From positions 998,477 to 1,062,476 of the forward strand of contig CM032661.1 of assembly GCA_019095985.1 (NCBI GenBank): a stretch of 64,000 nucleotides of DNA. Direction: 5' to 3'. Under the pieces are notes generated by a model. That model saw only the letters and a list, made by a program, of their open reading frames with translations. It was not told the DNA's origin and did not search any database. Positions 27,901 through 42,900 of this stretch are shown here, one piece after another. Each line of letters opens with the position of its first letter. The first letter of the stretch is position 1. Made by a program: the position numbers and the translations under genes. This DNA comes from Streblospio benedicti (Eukaryota > Annelida > Polychaeta > Spionida > Spionidae).

Positions 27901-30900
27901 AAAACTACCAAAATGATTCTCTGTATAGAGCCCACCTCTTTTGAGACCTAACACTGGTCCCAAAGATGGTCCTAATGGAGAGGTTCACTGTACAGTGGAA
28001 CCTGTCTTATGTGGACACCATCAGAAGTAAAAATTGTCCACATACGACAGGTGTTCCTAAATGTGAAGTGTACACATGAACAAGTTGCACTGCACTACCG
28101 TAATCTTAATGAAATAAACATAAGATATTTTTTGTAATGGTTATTATAATGAGGATGCTCTCACATAAATAGTTATGGTTGGAATATATGACAACATGTT
28201 TTCAATTTTCCACAAAATGGTGTAGGTGAAAAAAAATCTTGGTGGTCTCGGATTTAGAATAGGCACTCCAGAAGAACAATAATTTACTCAATATAATGAG
28301 CATGTCAACAGCTGTGTGTGTGCAAAGCAGCTTTGTATATTTTGTGAAGTTTCTGAAGCTAAGTTTATTGTTGTTGAGGCAACCTCTATTTCTCAGCACC
28401 ACAGTAGTGTTGTGCCAAGCGTCCGACATCTACTAGTTTACTTTATAGTCCAGGAATCATGGATTCATGGAATGGGTTCTTTTAGAATTTGTGAGCAGTT
28501 TGATATAACATACATGTACAAGCCCCATCCATTCCCAATGTCAGAAACATGATTCGTAATGCCAATTTGGAATTGGTGATGAATAGTTGGAAGAAGCAAA
28601 GGACTGGATTAATGGTTATGACTTGCAAGTTGAGCATAGTTTACAGAACAAGTTTTCTAATGAATTTATTTATCCCTGTACTTTACGAAAGTATCATGTT
28701 TAGTGAAGTACAAAAATTTACTTGATAAAGTATGTAATTATAGCTCTTAATATATATAATAATAGGGTAGACAATTCACAGTTCCCAATTCAAGCCCAAA
28801 TTATACTTTCTATTCAACGCTTGCTATTAAAATACCATGTTTAAAGCGCATAAAACGTTGTCTATCTGAGTCTCTATCTATGATTGCTACAAGGTGTTGA
28901 TAGCAATGTTTTTTGAAGCTAGATTTTTAGATCGTAATTTTTTTTCCTGCTCGCATGAGACAATTTACTGGGATTCCTGTCATGGGGCTTCTTCCATGTC
29001 TTCCAATGTTGCTTTGTTGCATTAGATTTTCTTTGTGTAATAAAAATGCAAACTTCTTCCAGGTTCATTTTGATAGTAAAAAATAAAGCAACAAAAAGAA
29101 CATCAAAATCTGAAAGAATCAGCTGGCAACAGAAGCAATATCTAGATCAAGATGGTCTAGTCACTTTCCTTTCAGTCTGCCATGTCAATTTTCATCAACT
29201 GAAATCCTTTCTCTGATAGAAACCCATGAATACTAACTAAGTGAGTGATTGGGGGACATTTTCTGCACATTTAGACGACATCTATCATGATAAAGGAGTT
29301 AGAATCTATTTCTCTTCTGTTGAAATGTATCCAAGTTTTCAGTTTTAAAACACCATCCGCCTAAGCATCGTTAGATGGGGGTCACCGTATACATTGTATA
29401 TACTATATTTACCATACAAACACTATTGCTAGGGTCCAGTAATACACTGCAACTGACTTACTGTGAGCAACGATGTCACCTTTTGACAATGTATATAGAA
29501 AGGTTGTGTCCAAATTTTCATATTTGTTCATTACTAACAAAATCTATAATAGCGTTTGAAAATTTTGATTTTGCATTTGCCTGAGCATTAAGCCACAATA
29601 TCTCTGAGTAAACTGACCAGTGATGAGCCCTTGGCCACCAGCATTGATGTCCTGCGTAATGCCATCTGCTTTATGTCTCCATTTGAATGGCCGGACGTAA
29701 TGGCCAGAGATGGAGGCGAACAACTCGCCCCAGGGTGGAGGGTTCACAGTGAATGCTGAGCAGTGTCATTACCGCGCTAGTTTAGATATCGCTACAGGAC
29801 TCTATGAATGTTATTACTGCGTTCACTGTCAAAATGTAAATGACATTAGAGGAATGATAAAGAAAGGGATGTTCGCAAAGCAATGCAATGCAATTGGCAG
29901 CGTTTTCTGTTGTATCTGATCTGTGTCGTCTTTGATTTGCAGTCTCTGCATCTGTTTTGTCTGAATTCCCGGATGTTTGTTACAGATACGTGACGCCAAG
30001 GTCATTACTCATGACTAATTGAAATAAGTTATCAGACAAACTAATCAGTTATAATTGTTGTTGAACAGCGGTGGCAAAAATAGGCCAGGATGAAGTAAAC
30101 ATCTCATTTGATGATTTGAGATGATGCAGCTGATGATGTTTGATCCTCAAACTTTGAGATAACGGTGGTTTACTTACTTGTACTTGTATAAGAAATTGTT
30201 GATGCTTTTATCAAATGTAGCCATACTTTGATCTGCTGTGGGTGACATTGAAGCTTCATGCTATAAGTGACTAATTGTAATACTTGTGAGCTGCTATGGG
30301 AATTTTAACAGTTACGATTCATCACAAGTTCTTTGTTGAAAATTGTGTTTCAAGTGTTGATCTTTATTTTTGCCAATTTAAATTGCTAAAACCTTTATAT
30401 GAAGAGAGCATGTATGGGAAACATTAAAAAATGTGCCCTCTTATAATTTTTTTCCTTGAGATGGTAAATGTAAACAGTTTTTGTATGAATTTTATGCTGA
30501 CCATGTTGAAGTGAATGTGAAAGGGAATAATGGAAGATGATGAATGTAATACAGGAACTGACATAAGCTCATCTTGAGAGATTTATACCAGGTTGTGCAC
30601 TCATTTACAGTATCAGGACTGGATCATTGATTTGGCAGATTCAGTACCACTTTGAGAAATCTGTCCAATAAGTAGGTAATAAGTTCTTCATCAGATAAGT
30701 ACTCCTGACAAAATCAATCATGCAAAGGGGACAGTTTGCATTAACCTGTGTTATTATGTACCCCAATATGGTTAGCCATTGTTTGGGGGTCTAATGTAAG
30801 CTATTGCTCCTTTTGCCCTTCTGTATTGGTTCTATTATACGATTCATTGCCCTTAATTTATTAACCATCTGAACGTTTTTGTTTTTAAAGGGTAATGGAA

Positions 30901-33900
30901 AAGCTTATGTTTGAAATGCCGTTATATGATCCTCAGAGTACAATAAACAGAAGTAATTGAAAATTCCGTTCAAGGAAACAGTCTGCCGCAAAAGCTGGAA
31001 TAATGAATGCCATAAACTCACTTGCAAAATGTTACAATGAAAAAGATGATAGCGTATGATTGATAGAACATGTAATTAGCTACCGCAATTATTCACTATA
31101 AATCAAGAAAAAATGGACTCCATTAGGTCTTGCTGTAGGACTCCCAGAATCACTAGAAAGTTGTGTTGGTTTTATGTTCCTAATGGGTATCTGCAGATTA
31201 CAATTAATGGTATCAATAAAGGAATGGACTAATTGTATTGCTCTATTGGCTTGATGGGCGTAAATGTGACACAAATCGAATCCATCCTTGTTTATGACTG
31301 TACTCGATTAGGGTTGTTTTAAGTTCATACAATTGCATTTTGTTGTCCCAATATTCACTTTTGATGATGACTACCAGTGCAAGACATTTGATTTTAATTT
31401 ATTTTGGTACCACTGTCTACCATTGGTGTAATTGAGAGAATGTGTGTTATCCATTCAGAAAATATCAACTTCCTGCATTATATTATAATACCTTTGTTAT
31501 GTCACACATTGATCTCTTATGATAAGAATTTAAATGCGTACACGTATGCTTGTTTTGTACCTCATTTTTATCATGATGGAGGTGATTGGTTATTGTCTTC
31601 TTTGTAGGATCTACAGCCTAAACATTTCATAAATCTTCAAAGAGAAGTTAGGCGAGTGTTTGGCAGACAGTTGGAAGCTGACCTTTCTCATGTTATGGGT
31701 CATGCCACACCTTCCATTGCTTCTGGTAGTGTACAAAAGCCGTCTGTGTGTTACAAAAACATGTACAGCGATGACCTTCTTGTGGGGTGTCTGCCTGTCA
31801 GAAGAAAGAGAAGAGCATGGCTCTTATCAGAGAACTTCTCAACAAACCATTTAAAATCTAGAATCTCGCCTCACAATTGTTGCCAAGGTAACAAACACTT
31901 ACTGACAACAAGAACAGGGATCATCCTTTGCCCTGTTGCAGTTTTCGTGGATATTTTGAAAGTAAACAGTGAGTGAAGAAGGCTGATATGAAAGTGATTG
32001 ACAGGCTCATTTATTTGTTGAAACAGATCGCAAATTGAGACAAATTCTTTGATCATCCTGAATCCGGTGTGTGAGGTATTTACTAGATAAATGTGCGTCA
32101 AATTTTCTACGTGCAAGAACCCAAAGCACCACTCACAGTAATAGATTATGACTTATTATGATAAAAGTAAGAGTCAAAAAATGAGTTGATAAAAATGTGG
32201 AATATTTATTAGGTGAGAACATGTTTAAAATTGAATTGAAAAAATAAGAGATTTATTTAACATGCAACAATAGGACAAGTATATTATAAAGATGCAGCTG
32301 GTCTGGTCATAAAATTGATGGCGTTTCCGGCTTCTCAGCTGAAAAGATAGGACTCTGTGAACCATCACATTTGATATATAGAGGTTATGGTTATTGAGCA
32401 GGGAAGAATATAATATAGGATCTGCACAGTCATATGAGATGTGGGCTCCTTAGTCCAAGGTCATTCAGTAATTTGCGGGAAAACGTCAATTAAAGGCTAG
32501 CATAATACAAATTGACTTCTGTAATGAAGTACGTGCCATCATTCTATACCAAAGTTCATTTGTTGAAAGAATTTTCTACTTCAAAGTGATCATGTATTAT
32601 TTTGATACAATTTTATGCCTGATATATTACTTTTTATTTTACATGCACATATTGCTATTCTTGCTCAATCTACGAGCCAATCAAAGTGTGTATGAAAACT
32701 AGCAGGAAATAACTAAGAGCACAATATAGTGTAATGATATCTAATAATGATGTTCAGCCTATACAGAAAGCAATAACCACTGGATGGACGAATATGCCTG
32801 TGATCACAGCAGCCCAGAAATGATCCCTGACATGTCACCAGCACATAGTCGTGTTGCATGGTACCCACTGTCAGCTACCTCATCTATCAATTACCCTGGG
32901 ATATTAAAAAAAAGTCAAGTCCTCATGTATATATTGTTATAAAGCTTGTTTACTGATGCTCTACTTCAAATTGGTTTATTGTAAAAGGTTACTGTTAATT
33001 TCAGAAGGAGTTGTATTTCAAAGGAAACTGGTAATAAACAAATAAAACCCCAAGAAATCCCTGCAGAGCCAGCTATCTTATACAGAGAAACATCAACACA
33101 ATGGTGTGAAATGTGCAAGAAAGACTAACAAGCTATTAGTTTTGGAGTGGCTTTTTGCTGTGTGATATTAACAGCATCTCAAAATGAAATGCAGTCATAA
33201 ACTGTGTTTGGTTTTCTTCAATAAAAAGAACTAAGAAAAAGAAACTTATTATAGTTAATACACAGGTTTATATTTGTATTTTCTTCATTTTTTATGCTGT
33301 GCGTTATTTGAATATAGTTTTTGAAATCACATGGTCTAGTTGAAAAATCTTTGTAACCAAATGATTGAATATGCAGTTTCAGACAAAGTCTAAGAGAATC
33401 CATGGATAAGGAATTGGCCATAGCACCTCTGCAGATAATCTGTACGAGTCATAAAATTGTCCATAATATTATTCTCCAATATATGATGTTTTTCAGCTGT
33501 TGCTCGTACATCACCATGTCAGCATTGTGTAGTTACATCAAAATATCCTTTCTCCTGGCTAATGATTTAGCTTAGTGTTTCGCTTCGGTAATAATTATTT
33601 TCATAATTTGCAATTATGATACTGATGAGCCACAGGATCATCTTAAAAAGACTTAGTGCTATGGAATTCTGCATTTGCATCTGATGTTACGAAAAAATGT
33701 TGAACCAGTTCTTAATAACAGTAGCAATATAGACGCCTTTGAGCAGAGCTTTTGGGGAAAGTTTATTATTAGTTCGTGTTCACATCACCAAGTAAGAGCC
33801 ATCAATCAAAGAGAATCAACATTTATTATATCAAAGAACAGAAAGAGACCTGAGAAGCTTACTTCCTTTAATAAAAGATTTATAACATTTATAAAGCTAT

Positions 33901-36900
33901 CGCAAATTGAGCATTAAATGAAGGCAATTTTTGTGGAATAGTGATAAGCTCTCGTCATTATAACATTTTTGTGACATTTTCCTGCTGACAAGTTGCCATT
34001 TAGTTCTGGTGTCTGTCACAGGAAAAAAAAGTTTGTAATAATGATGTAGAAGGTTCAGATCCCAAAATCATTAAATTATCATTTGATGTTTTTTATGCAT
34101 GCTCACAGAATGCATATAACCATACAACAGCAATATACATTTGTACCTCTTTCCTTTGAACATGAGGATCTTTGCAGTCAACATTATTACACAATATCAT
34201 TTTAGCTTTTTTTTTTTACTATTTGCAGATGAGCTATGGTCATGAACAGTAATAAAATCTTCAGTTTTTTGCGGCTGATAATTTAAAGGATAATTACCGG
34301 TAATGCATTTTGGTGATAATGCCAGCAAAGCTGTCTCACCTTTGTTTAGATGATCAATTCATTTTGTTATGAAAGCTGTCATCAGTGTACGTGTCAAAAA
34401 GATTAATGAAGCCCGTAGTCTTTGTAGTTCTATGGAGTGAATTCTCCATGAAAAATGTACGAAATGTTTGTTATATTTACCAAAATAAACAGCGTTTGAC
34501 ACAAATGATTAACAGCTTGTGATCTAATGCATTCTTCCTTCTCACTTTATTTAGTTGATGGGTGTTGAGCAAACTGTGTCATGAAATGCCTTTATCTCAG
34601 ATAAGCTCTACCATAGTAAAAAAAAAAGAGGCTGTGGTAGGGATAAAGTTTCTGGAACACCTGCTAAGTGGTCAGGAAAATTATATGTGTCCTGCAAGTA
34701 GCTCGAGAGACTTACTAAATAATGTGTAATAAGATGCTGCATCATTCAGAGGCTGGAACATGTCGCAAAATAACATGAATAACTTGTAAGTGTATATGTC
34801 TAATGTTATGTTGGCGTATATGTGTAGCCTACCCCTTGACAATGTTTGCATGTTGCACATGTTCCAATTTTTTATTATTCATTTATCTTCAACAAAGTCC
34901 TGTCATTTTATAGGCAAATGATTTTTACGAAGCTAATACAATGGCTGATGAATTTGCATACATACGAGATGATGAGAGAACTAAATGACAGCTCTGTCTG
35001 AAGCTATGCATTCCAATCAGTCTAGTATTCAGCGGCAATATAATGATGGTCAATTTTTGCTGTATATATGTATCTGGGGAAATCTCACCAGACATAATGA
35101 TTCCTGTCTGTGCATAATGGTGACAGCCTAGCTGTGAGTGGAATGTTTATGGCATTGCTTCGTTTGTGGTCATCTTTGCTTGGTTATTACGTGAAAAGTT
35201 GTTACTGTATACTGCTGATGAATTTGCGTCTTTTGTACCAATAGGCAGCAAAAACGAAGACAAAAATAGCTGAAGACTAAAATGAAGAACTGAAGATCAA
35301 AATTAAGTAATTTCTTTATAAGAGTGTATGTAGTTATTTCTCCATTAAAAATGGAGTGGCATTGCCTGTGGGATTCATTGATCCCATCAGATCCCTGAGG
35401 GAGGCTGATGTATGTACGTGACAGCAGCGAGTGCCTATGGCCTTGATCCCTGCTGGTGCATTGTTTACAGTGCTCTGCCACCGCACTACACAGTTTATTC
35501 AGGGGGGTTTCTTCCATATATGCTCATTATTTGTGGATTACTCAGTGCTTTGAGCTTGTCTATAGACAGTGCATGCACTTAGTACTAGGAAAATATAAAA
35601 GTGATAACAGGTTTTCAAGAAACAATATATTTTCATGAGATATAGCACCAGACATCGTACAGAAAACCATTTTAAAAGTTATGTCGAACATTTGATTTGG
35701 TTATTAGAATTATTTCATCTCTCAAGAGGGAAACATACTGCACTAATTATAAGGATATGTGAAGTGTTTAGCATATAAACGGTCAATAATTTAATTACTT
35801 GAAATTAATCATCATCATGAAGAGTGTTGTCAATCAAGTATTTGAACATTCATGATTTAAATCCCCCCAGGCTTGAAGTTTTAACATTCAATTTGCAATA
35901 CATCATAAGTCTATCATCTATGGTGTTTTGAAGACCAGACCATTTGATTAATATGTAATTATGTATATACCCACACATAGTGAATGATTAGGCCATAAGA
36001 GTGTAGTCACATAAGACAAATCATTGCCGTTCATGAGGATGGATCTTGAGTGTATTTCAATCTTTCTTTTCTCATAACAAACATATCAAATATATGATTT
36101 TCTGATATGAGTTGTCAACTGGTAGAGTAGACATCATCTTAGCTCTATGACTAGTTATCTAATTCATTGGTTACTCTGACTGAATACCCTTTGAAATATA
36201 CAAGATATGTACCAAAGCTACAAGTCCATCTGGAGATCCATTGACGCATCAAGTTTACACAACTCTGAGGCAATAAAGTCAGTGGGTGAATAACTTGCTG
36301 CTCCCTCACCGGCTAATTCTCTTCTGGCATGAAAAGCACTCTTTGATGGAGAAACCATGGAACCATCAATGCCTACTATTTTTCAGCTGTGTTCCTTGGA
36401 ACTTAGAAAAACAGTTTTATTGAATTTTGTAGCTCAAACGATTCCTCAGGATTTTAGAGGTAGAACTCTTTGTACCAAGTTCATTGATTATTGTTCTATT
36501 TTGCATTAGATGTGTATTTAATATTGTGCATGTAGTTCTCAAATACTGAACAGATATATCTATTTACAGACCATCGAGAATTAATGATGTAATTTAATGC
36601 AATTCAATCTAATTCAAAACGGTTTGATCTTTTTTTTTATTAAGTTCTGAAGGACAAAAGTTCTTCATTATGAAATCTTCATTATGAAATATATAAACAT
36701 ATTACTCCCACTGGGAACCCAAAATGCGTATGAGAATAGTGACCACCATAAATGGAAGTATGAGAAGCTACGGTGACGACGTTTGATGGTGACATAAAAG
36801 TCTGGTGTGTGCACTTGCAGGCTTGCGTTGAGTACCAGCTTGGGGGAGCAAGTGTCCTTTACTGCTGGGATTCGCAATTTCGCATCAATACAATGACAAG

Positions 36901-39900
36901 CTAAATTTGCAAATGTTGATATAAGTCGTAGAGCATTTTCGGTGTGTGCACAATGTATATTTAAAGAATTGATTGTCTTTAACTATTGTTTGGATAAGCG
37001 TATGATAATATGTTAATGTGTTTGCTTGAACAATATTTTGGATACTCGTTAATCTAGATAAGGTTTTTATGCGTATTCTGAAATAAGATTTAGTGGTGCT
37101 TCAATGCTATGATATATTCAAACAACGTCTGCCATGTCTGTTACCTGTTAACAGTAAAAGAATTAAGTTTATGTTGAAGTATGATCTATTGTACATGGAT
37201 TAAAGCAATCTGTTTTGAGTAATCCACATTTTAAAAGTCCCCTTTGACTCTTGTAGTAACTTAATGTAATGTTAAAGTTGCACCTTAAAAAATGTAAATT
37301 GGAAATAAAAGCTTATAAGTATTGGATGACAAAAACAAATATTTTGGTTGAAAAGAAGCTAGATTTGTTTTCGTCTCCATCAACTTAAAAGAGATGTGAC
37401 ACCAGCCTAATACAGACGCTATAATAGGCTTTTGGAAACTCTGTACGTAATCGATGTCCGTGTCCCATCATGAGGCTCTTTTCATTTCAATGCTTCCTAT
37501 GTTTGCTGTGGTGTGGTGTATAGTTCAACTGTATACAGTTTTTTTGTACTTTGAGTGCACTATTCAATGTTTCAGCTTATTAGGGTATTGAATTTGGATA
37601 TCTTCTTACGTTAATTCTTAAAGTTTCATAAATCATGATCTCCAAATGATGTTTTCTGATTCTAAAATATGCTAAAATAGATACCAGAATAGTAAACGTT
37701 CCATGTCAGTTTATGGTCATAATTTACTTGCAATCTTATATCTCTAAATAGGGCTCTGGGGACAATCTCAATGAACCATAATTTCTTTGCTGTTCTTATC
37801 TTCACGACATTAGAGTTACAGCTCTCTATCTTGAGGCTGGACTACTGCACTGTTTATTAATTTCTTTATGAATGATAATGTTATACAATGCTTTTGCAAA
37901 TACTAAATAATGTATTTTAAGGAAATAGAATTTTGACAAGTATTTGTGCTATAGCAGTCAAACTGCCCTTATAATATTTTGACCAAATCAGTCTTCACTA
38001 GGAAAACCCATCAAAAACAGATCCAAGTATATTACAATAATTAAAAGAATAAAGATGAAATGCAGGCAATCTATGATTTCCTGTAATGCTCACATTTAAC
38101 TTTTCAAACAATGATTCATGGGTTTTGACAGACTGCTGCTAATCAATGCGGCCATCATTTTATTGCTGGTCAGGCATATGGGAAGTCCCAAGTCATGTAC
38201 CATTATGCTGGTTTATGACCATTATGAGAATTAATCAGATCGGCAAAGTGATTGCATTGATCAGCGTGAACTCAGGATGACCTGACCACCTGAGCACTTT
38301 GATTGTGCCTGCAATATCCTGCAGTGGTGATAAATATCCATGGAACAAAAAAACTTGTTTTTGCTACCACCTACACATCACTTTGTAACGGAAAATAGAT
38401 CTAAAATTGCATGCAAAATGAAATTTAGACGTTGATTTTCTGTAAACATAGTTTATGCACTAAACTTGATGTACATTCGTTGAAATGTTCCGATTTTGTT
38501 ACCATCTATATGGTTGTAATTACGGGTATGATCGGCTGTGCTGTCTCTGGTGATGGATGCTGCAATAGAGACGGTCACATCCATCAGTTGTACACCCTAT
38601 ATCCTCAATCATCCAGTCTCCTCGGATTGCTCTGTCATGACATATTATCCTCAAAAGTGTTAGTCGACATAAGTGACGGAGGATACATTCCCTGCAGTTT
38701 TGATTGAAAGGGTGACAGTACAGAGAAATGTATCAAAGCAATATGGTGGGGTAATGAACGTCGACTTTTTATACGCTATTCAGATAGATGTAATTTGTAG
38801 CTCATTTGTCACACATATTCAATCTCCTCTATGAAATGTATGAAAGATGTTCAATTGATTCAGCAATATAGCTTGATTACATTCATGTCTGATTTTTTTT
38901 CCCCGCTACTCAATTATTCTTGCATTATATATATTACATGTATGCATAACTAATCTTTGCATTAGAATAATAATAAGAAAGATGATCTTTAAAAGATAGC
39001 GTCTTATAAATTGATAGAACATATCATGTATCATATACATATAGCATGAATATTATGTGGAATCAAAGGGTTTTTCATTGTGCGACAATTACTGATGTGC
39101 ATAAAACTAGAATAACTAGATATAAAAGCAAGCACAGAATGGTGGTATGAATGTTAACTGTGTACCATGTCACACCAGCATAGCTTTTGTTGTTAATTGA
39201 AGAAATTGAGTGTAAAACATGGTCAAAAATGAGGCTCTGGCTGAAGCTTTGTGTATGCTTATTATGAGGGCCTTTGATGCTGGAACGAGGCGCTATGTTC
39301 ATTCAGCTTGTAAGTGTAGGTTGGTGCCTGAACTCCACTGACTTAGGAAATGTCATTGAAAAATCCTGAGAAAGTAAGGAACAGTTGAAGTTTTTACTTG
39401 GATATTGAACGCAAAGTTTATGCGATAGGAATGCCGGTTGTCTTGATTATATGACCGTCGTACGGGATATATAAAATAATGCTTATTAAATGTAGACTTT
39501 TATGGGTAGGCTTGAATAGTGTTGGATAATCATTTGTGACAATTTTATAAATAGGTAGGAAAAAAGTGAAGAATAGATTCGATCTAGTCGATATGGAATC
39601 ATAATCTTTTTTTTTATGTTATATTATCATACCAGTAATAAATCTGTTTAAAATTATCTCCTATTGTAGTGTGCTCCATTGTTGTATCAGCAATGTTCAA
39701 GTAGTATTGATGTATGTCACAATGGATAGATTAATGAATCCTTGGCACTTTCTCTACAAATGTTTTGCTTTTTGTTTTTATCACCTATGTAGACGTGAAA
39801 GCTGATGATGAAGGCTACAGACCATATGGTGTTGGATGAGTAGTTGAAAGTTATGGATTTGTGCATTATTTATCAATTTTAAAAGGACGCAATTTAAAGT

Positions 39901-42900
39901 GTGAAGTTCTCTATTCTTAAACTTCACCAGTGTATTCAGATAAACCGTTTATAGATAATTTGTCAAATGCCAAGTCTTTCCATATATACAAACCAGTCAT
40001 ACTTTACAGTTGATCAGATGAATAATGACTATAATAAGTTGAGCTTTGAAGTAGAATGAGCATAATTGTTCACAATGCTGTTTTAATGCATGTGTGCAAC
40101 AGATTGTAAATGGTTCACTGGCTAAAATAATTAACTTTACAACAAAGGTAGACAATATTAAAAGATGGTATTTGAATGAAATCTTGTTTATGGATATCAT
40201 GGGAAGTCTTTTTACATCTGTCTGTTTTTACAGATAAATCTTTGTACTAAATATATACAAATTGTTTGTGTGTATATCATGGAATCTTGTTTTCTCTTGT
40301 TAAACTTCCATCCATCAAATTTCATATATTCTACATAGTCTGGAGTTAATTCAATAATGGTACTTAAAAGTTCAAAAGTGTGTCTAGCACTACCCCTTTT
40401 ATGTTAGCATTTAGTATAGTGCAGTATAATGCGCTCTTGATTCATCACTGACATTACAGTCCCAGTGGTGAATTAGCAGCTGTTATTAGATTTTGGCTGA
40501 ATGGGGTTGTGAGGCTCCATAACAGGGTTACAGCAGAGCACAGGCTGCAGGCCCAGGATTAGCGGATATGGGCGGTGATAGGTGATTGTAAAATTGCTGA
40601 TCTCATGGTGTGTTTTGGATTATTCCATCCAACGTCCCTCGTAATAACGAGTTGTTCAGTTTATGACTAAGTATGTGTAACAAATGCATTTGTATCAGTT
40701 ATAATGCGATGATAATTGGATACGCTTACTAAGAAGCAACAAAAGCACATTAGACAAGAGATGGAGTTTACAGCTTTGAAATGGTATTATGTAATCTCAT
40801 GTGGTCGTTGATGTCCGTGTGCTGGTCCAATATAATGATGTCCCATAATGTGTTCTACCTCCATGTTACATGGCCATGTATGGGAAATGTAATTTTGTAG
40901 AGTAGCGTGCCCAGTAACAATCTGTCCACGCATGTTGATTCATCAGCAATAAAATCACGTTCCTGGTCTAAATTATTCTGGTAATGATATTTTTTGTGTG
41001 AGTCATGTTTCACATGTCTCATTGAAGGGAGAACAGCTTGTTTATTAAATCCAGCGTCTGTTTTCGTGAGTCTGCGTGGCCATTGCATCCCTATTCAGCT
41101 TTCTGTGGTAAAACCAAATATGATTATTGTAAGACAGCACATTTGAAGCTTTCTATCATGAAATGTGGAATGGTGATACATGTATGTGGATATTTGATTG
41201 TGTGTTATTATTGTTGAAATTCTTTTATTATATTATTTGAAATTTTCACATTAGTATTACGAGTTAAAACTATTTATTCTGGACATAATACAGTGATTGA
41301 CATCAACTTGGAATAACAAAGATTGAAATTAACATTCTTATTGAAAAACAAATCGTTGAGAAATAATGTAACAAGTTGCTACAAGACTAATGAAAGCAAG
41401 CTTATATGTCACATGAAATTGAACCGCAAGTAAAAATGCCAGAAAAATGCAAAACTGACGTTACTAAAAGGATTGTTGTACATAGCAAATCAGGCATACA
41501 TGGATACAAAAATTCATCACGATATAAACACTTACTCTACAGACATAGGCAGCATATACATAGCAAGGCAAATTATAAGGAGTATAAGGTTTGTACTTTA
41601 TATACCAGTGATACCATTAGTTCTGAGGACTGATAATAATAATAAGTATTAACATTGAGTCAATTTGCAGATTTTTCTTTTTAAATAAACTTACCCTGTG
41701 GAAAAATTAACTTAACAAGCAGATTTTCGTTGAAATTGATATAACTAGTAATATCCCCTGGAAATAGTTATTTATAAATTGTAAAAATATGTATGATTTT
41801 TTATGATATTTCGTATGACATGTAGAGACTTTATTTATTTAATCACCAGTGTCTTTGATGATCATGCTCTTATCAATCTACCCAAATTCTTAATGTATAT
41901 CCAGGACATTACTTTATTTGGATACATCACAGGACAGTGTCGTATCATTTCTTAGGATCTTGTGCAAATAGTATCGCATAAGAGTTGACAAATGTTGACC
42001 GAAGATAACTGATAAACTTCAAATGTTTCAATTTTATACTTCATAAATTTGTTACGCATTTGTATGACCATGATTTAAATGCCATAGCCTCTGAAGTCTT
42101 GATTGGATGATTACCATTTATTTGTTTGTAGTAATGTGAAAGTCCCCTAGCTTGATAAGTTATATAAAGTTCCAAGTCATGTCAGATTGCACCTGCATAT
42201 TGCAGTTCATTAAACATTTATTAGAACGACATTCCTTCCAAAGGGTTTTAACCTTCTACAAGTCACGTTTGCTCAATATGTAATTTCTTCCCACGATTGC
42301 TCAAAGAGATGGTCTTCTTTGAATCCTCACAAGTTAACAATTGTGCCCTTAGTGGTTTTGTATCCAGGTTTGAAGTCTTAACATGTTAACTCCTTTGGTT
42401 GGGTGATCAGACACTGCCATTTCAAAGTGTGGACAAGCAAATTTGTGTTGCTGTAATTGAGCAAATTAATGGATTTTATTAACAAAAATGCTTGATCTGA
42501 AACCAGAACATTTTACACAAAGGCTTCCTCGTCTGAGTTGAGTGAATGTTAACATGTCGTCAACGGTCAGAACAGAATTGTGAAACATGATCAAATGTCT
42601 TTAGTGCTTGTTCTTTTTATCTTTGAACTTTGATATATGTATGATACAATTTTTGTTGACATTGTGTTGTAAGAACAGAAATACAAATTAAGATCATTTA
42701 GGTGTATGACGAGCATGTATGTGTAGATGCACTTTGTACAATAGCTGTGTTGGTGAACCTATAATAAGATTGGATTATATCATTTAGAATTGTGAGTATC
42801 AATCATGAATTTTAAAGGTGGTTCTTTTAATTGACCATATGCAGTGATAACATCATGGCAAATGCTCCGTGGAGATAATTTTGATGTCATGCATCAGTTG

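Noticed and set aside
38432-38707. 91-codon plus open frame in nkd intron 2
   Set aside because: No acceptor/donor pair in phase and no family match.
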